This document shows positions 61,703-64,000 of a stretch of DNA of 64,000 nt, piece after piece. Location: positions 1,178,001 to 1,242,000 of the forward strand of contig NZ_CP102629.1 in assembly GCF_024721585.1 (NCBI RefSeq), in the 5' to 3' direction. How positions within the stretch are numbered: the stretch's first letter is position 1; each line of letters starts with the position of its first letter. The DNA comes from Sphingomicrobium aestuariivivum (GTDB lineage Bacteria > Pseudomonadota > Alphaproteobacteria > Sphingomonadales > Sphingomonadaceae). The notes under the pieces are model-generated. The model was not told the DNA's origin. It saw only the letters and a program-made list of their open reading frames with translations, and searched no databases. A program made the position numbers and the translations under genes.

Positions 61703-62170
61703 TCAGGCTGCGAACGACACGATCAGTATGATCCCGCCGATGACGAACGCATCCTCGAGCAGCGCGGCGGGAAGGTCACGGCCGAATCGCTTGCCCAGCG
61801 ACAGGCGGAGGGGGAGCGTCGCATAGGTGCCGACAAGCGCACCAAGTGCACCAAGCGCGGCGCCGAGCCAGCCCGAGGCCGGATCGCTTGCCCCGAGCGC
61901 GATCGCCCCGCCGACGAGCGCCCCCATCGCGCTGCGGCCGATGACGGCGGGCACCCAGGTGCGCTTCCGCGTCGTGACCTTGTCGCCATAGAGCTCGCCC
62001 AGCGCGAGCAGGGTCAGCAGCGCGGCGGGCGCGGGCGCGCCGAGCCAGCCGAGCCCCGTGCCGGCGATGTCGAGCCAGCCGAAGGCCGCGCTCCACGCCA
62101 CCAGTGCGATGGCTGCGAAGGTGCGCGGCCCGTTGAGGACTCCCGCGAGGAGGGCGAGCAGCAGCGTCAT
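61703..62170 (-). CDS. DUF4126 membrane protein
   Basis: 155 residues, about four transmembrane helices: [51 protein letters not shown] and ALLEDAFVIGGIILIVSFA. The GELYGDKVTTRKRTW and LPAALLEDAF segments mark DUF4126. Role unknown. Start at ATG 62170 overlaps the fahA stop as ATGA; an in-frame ATG at 62200 lies inside fahA. It is the last gene of the homogentisate operon. Confidence 0.8.
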   Translation of the reverse strand: MTLLLALLAGVLNGPRTFAAIALVAWSAAFGWLDIAGTGLGWLGAPAPAALLTLLALGELYGDKVTTRKRTWVPAVIGRSAMGALVGGAIALGASDPASGWLGAALGALGALVGTYATLPLRLSLGKRFGRDLPAALLEDAFVIGGIILIVSFAA

Positions 62171-63465
62171 CCGCGCGCCGCCAACACGCGTCCCGAACAT
62201 TCGCCGAGCGAGATGCCGGGCTGGCCCTCGGCATGCGCCCGCGCGGTGAGCGTCACTTCATCCCCATCCTCGAGGAAGGTGCGGGTCTCGCCATTGGGCA
62301 GGGTAATCGGCGTCTTGCCCCCTTCCGACAGCTCCATCATCGAGCCGAAGCCCGATTTTTCGGCGGTCGAGAGCGTGCCCGTGCCGATGAGGTCGCCGGG
62401 CTGGAGGTTGCAGCCGTTGCTGGCATGGTGGGTGACGATTTGCGCCGCCGACCAGTACATGGCCGCAGCCGCCTCGCCCTCGCTCAGCCGATAGGGCGCT
62501 TCGCCCGCAGCGCGCATCTTCTCGGTCGACAGCAGCACTTCGAGGCGGATGCCGAGCGCGGCCTTCTCTGGCCCGCCCTGCAGGTAATCGAGCGGCTCGG
62601 GGTCACCCTCGGGGCGCTTGGGCATGTCCTGCATGTAGGGCGCGAGCGCCTGCGGGGTGACGACCCACGGGCTCACGGTAGTGAGGAAGCTCTTGGCGAG
62701 GAACGGCCCCAAGGGCTGGTATTCCCACGCCTGCAGGTCGCGCGCCGACCAGTCGTTCAAGAGGCAATAGCCCGCGATATGGCTCTCCGCCTCGCCGATG
62801 GGGATCGGTTCGCCGAGCGCGTTGCCCTCGCCAATCCAGATGCCCATCTCGAGCTCGTAATCGAGCCGCGCCGAAGGGCTGCGCACCGGCGCGGCACCGT
62901 CTTCGGCGGGGCGCTTCTGGCCCGCGGGGCGCACCACCGGATGGCCCGAGGCGCGGATGCTCGAGGCACGGCCGTGATAGCCGATCGGCACATATTTATA
63001 GTTGGGCAAGAGCGGATTGTCGGGACGGAACAGCTTGCCGATGTTGGTCGCGTGATGGATGCCGACATAGAAGTCGGTATAGTCGCCGACCAGCGCGGGC
63101 AGCTCCATCTCGACCTTGTCCTTGCCGATGAGATGCTGGCCGACGACGGCGCGATAGTCGCTGTCGGTGAGCAGCTGCGACAGGCGGCTGCGAAGGCCCT
63201 GCATCGCCTCGGCGCCCAGCGCGAAGAGCGCGTTGAGCATCGGCTGCTGGAGCGCCTCGCGCACGTCCTCGTCCTCGATCAGCTCGCCCTGCGCCAAAGC
63301 GTCGAGATCGAGCACATAGTCGCCGATCGCAGTGCCGATACGCGGCAGGCCGTCGTCCGCCGAGAAGACACCGAGCGGCAGGTTCTGGACGGGCCAGTCG
63401 GCATGGCCGTTGGCGCCGTCGACCCAGCAGTCGAGATCGGGCGAATTGGTCGGGTCGTTATGCAT
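62167..63465 (-). CDS. fahA: Fumarylacetoacetase
   Basis: 432 residues, hydrolyses fumarylacetoacetate to fumarate and acetoacetate, the last step of tyrosine breakdown. N-terminal SH3-like domain ([20 protein letters not shown]), then the FAH fold: [16 protein letters not shown] (catalytic region), [30 protein letters not shown] (metal Glu), [18 protein letters not shown] and [16 protein letters not shown]. The frame begins 8 bases before the hmgA stop, so translation is coupled. Active in the cytoplasm. Confidence 0.95.
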   Translation of the reverse strand: MHNDPTNSPDLDCWVDGANGHADWPVQNLPLGVFSADDGLPRIGTAIGDYVLDLDALAQGELIEDEDVREALQQPMLNALFALGAEAMQGLRSRLSQLLTDSDYRAVVGQHLIGKDKVEMELPALVGDYTDFYVGIHHATNIGKLFRPDNPLLPNYKYVPIGYHGRASSIRASGHPVVRPAGQKRPAEDGAAPVRSPSARLDYELEMGIWIGEGNALGEPIPIGEAESHIAGYCLLNDWSARDLQAWEYQPLGPFLAKSFLTTVSPWVVTPQALAPYMQDMPKRPEGDPEPLDYLQGGPEKAALGIRLEVLLSTEKMRAAGEAPYRLSEGEAAAAMYWSAAQIVTHHASNGCNLQPGDLIGTGTLSTAEKSGFGSMMELSEGGKTPITLPNGETRTFLEDGDEVTLTARAHAEGQPGISLGECSGRVLAARG

Positions 63466-64000
63466 CGGTCACCTTTGCTTTGGGGAAGCCCTGCCAGGCT
63501 TCGTCATAATCGGGCTGCGCGCTTTCAACTGCGAAATCGGTCGGGCGGTAGGGCCAGCAGGTCTCGACCATGAAGGCCAGCGTGCCCTCGTAACGCTCGG
63601 GCTCGAGATCGGCTGCGCTCGCCTTCTTCCACGTGTCGACGTCGGGGCCGTGGCCGCTCATGATATTGTGCAAGCTGATGCCGCCCGGCGAGAAGCCCTC
63701 GGCCTTGGCGTCATATTGCCCGAGAATGAGCCCCATCGCCTCGCTCATCACGTTGCGGTGGAACCACGGCGGGCGGAACGTGTCCTCGGCCACCATCCAG
63801 CGCGGCGGGAAGATGACGAAGTCGGCATTGGCGCGCCCCGGCACTTCTGACGGGCTGGTCAGCACGGTGAAGATCGAGGGGTCGGGATGGTCGAAGCTGA
63901 CCGTGTTCATCACGTTGAAGCGCGACAGGTCGTAGCGCATCGGCGCGACATTGCCGTGCCAGGCGACGACGTCGAGCGGGCTGTGGTCGAGCATGGTCGC
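63458..64000 (-). CDS. hmgA: Homogentisate 1,2-dioxygenase (C-terminal part, cut by window edge)
   Basis: Only the C-terminal ~180 residues are inside the window; the gene continues beyond 64000. The iron ligands of the family are seen: [20 protein letters not shown] with the metal His, then [14 protein letters not shown] with the Glu, and [10 protein letters not shown] after the SGHGPD motif with the last His. It opens the homogentisate ring using Fe2+ and O2 to give maleylacetoacetate. Overlaps fahA by 8 bases. No start can be given. Confidence 0.92.
   Translation of the reverse strand, partial: ATMLDHSPLDVVAWHGNVAPMRYDLSRFNVMNTVSFDHPDPSIFTVLTSPSEVPGRANADFVIFPPRWMVAEDTFRPPWFHRNVMSEAMGLILGQYDAKAEGFSPGGISLHNIMSGHGPDVDTWKKASAADLEPERYEGTLAFMVETCWPYRPTDFAVESAQPDYDEAWQGFPKAKVTDA

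Overview
This is a high-GC chromosomal stretch from an alphaproteobacterium, most likely Sphingomonadales (a Sphingomonas/Sphingomicrobium-like organism). The assignment is inferred from the Caulobacter-type TonB receptor beside a flavin-dependent tryptophan halogenase homologue, the roughly 1550-residue NAD-glutamate dehydrogenase, the COQ8-like ABC1 protein, the sphingomonad-style autotransporter and the many four-base ATGA/GTGA gene overlaps. No rRNA, CRISPR array, IS element or prophage was seen. One tRNA (Thr, CGT) is present.

Layout. 1-1041: a small YdcH-like gene and a long leader before nrdA with two NrdR-type boxes 32 bp apart. 1042-3993: class Ia ribonucleotide reductase nrdAB, with no ATP-cone in either subunit. 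4053-4865: a lower-GC orphan gene that looks acquired, followed by copy 1 of a 62-bp dispersed hairpin repeat. 5006-9410: small membrane, periplasmic and hypothetical proteins, a class I polyphosphate kinase 2 and an anchored thermonuclease-like protein. 9407-9542: a compact locus with a strong intrinsic terminator, a possible sRNA and, antisense, a possible leader peptide. 9598-14164: threonine-aldolase-like enzyme, DMT exporter and aminopeptidase N. 14181-17613 (-): an Mla-type lipid transport operon (STAS-MlaE, MlaF, MlaD, auxiliary lipoprotein). 17720-19560: a CDP-alcohol phosphatidyltransferase with an extra N-terminal region, coupled to a HAD phosphatase. Repeat copy 2 follows.

19693-23691 (-): lgt, a MidA-type methyltransferase, pgeF and a cystathionine gamma-synthase family enzyme, tightly packed. 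23756-29532 (+): a five-gene run of acyl-CoA synthetase, a molybdenum-hydroxylase large-subunit homologue whose cofactor and catalytic motifs look degenerate, ferrochelatase, acetoacetyl-CoA reductase and a ribbon-helix-helix protein. 29543-37333 (-): ATP-grasp enzyme, giant NAD-glutamate dehydrogenase, and a PAS-like protein with a very long acidic middle region. 37507-37582: tRNA-Thr. 37722-44737: a 1622-residue repeat-rich autotransporter divergent from a LytS/LytTR two-component pair.

44866-57321 is the most coherent accessory system. It holds a TonB receptor, a tryptophan-halogenase-like flavoprotein, a GH3 glucan glucohydrolase lipoprotein, a LacI regulator and two MFS transporters. The same palindrome, TGTGANCGNTCACA, lies upstream of the receptor/halogenase pair, the GH3 gene and the sugar transporter. 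It reads as a LacI-controlled beta-glucan or beta-glucoside utilisation regulon. 57448-61538 carries a panE-like reductase, a COQ8-like kinase and a lone chemoreceptor. 61703-64000 (-) carries the end of the tyrosine/homogentisate pathway (hmgA, cut by the window edge, then fahA) and a DUF4126 membrane protein.
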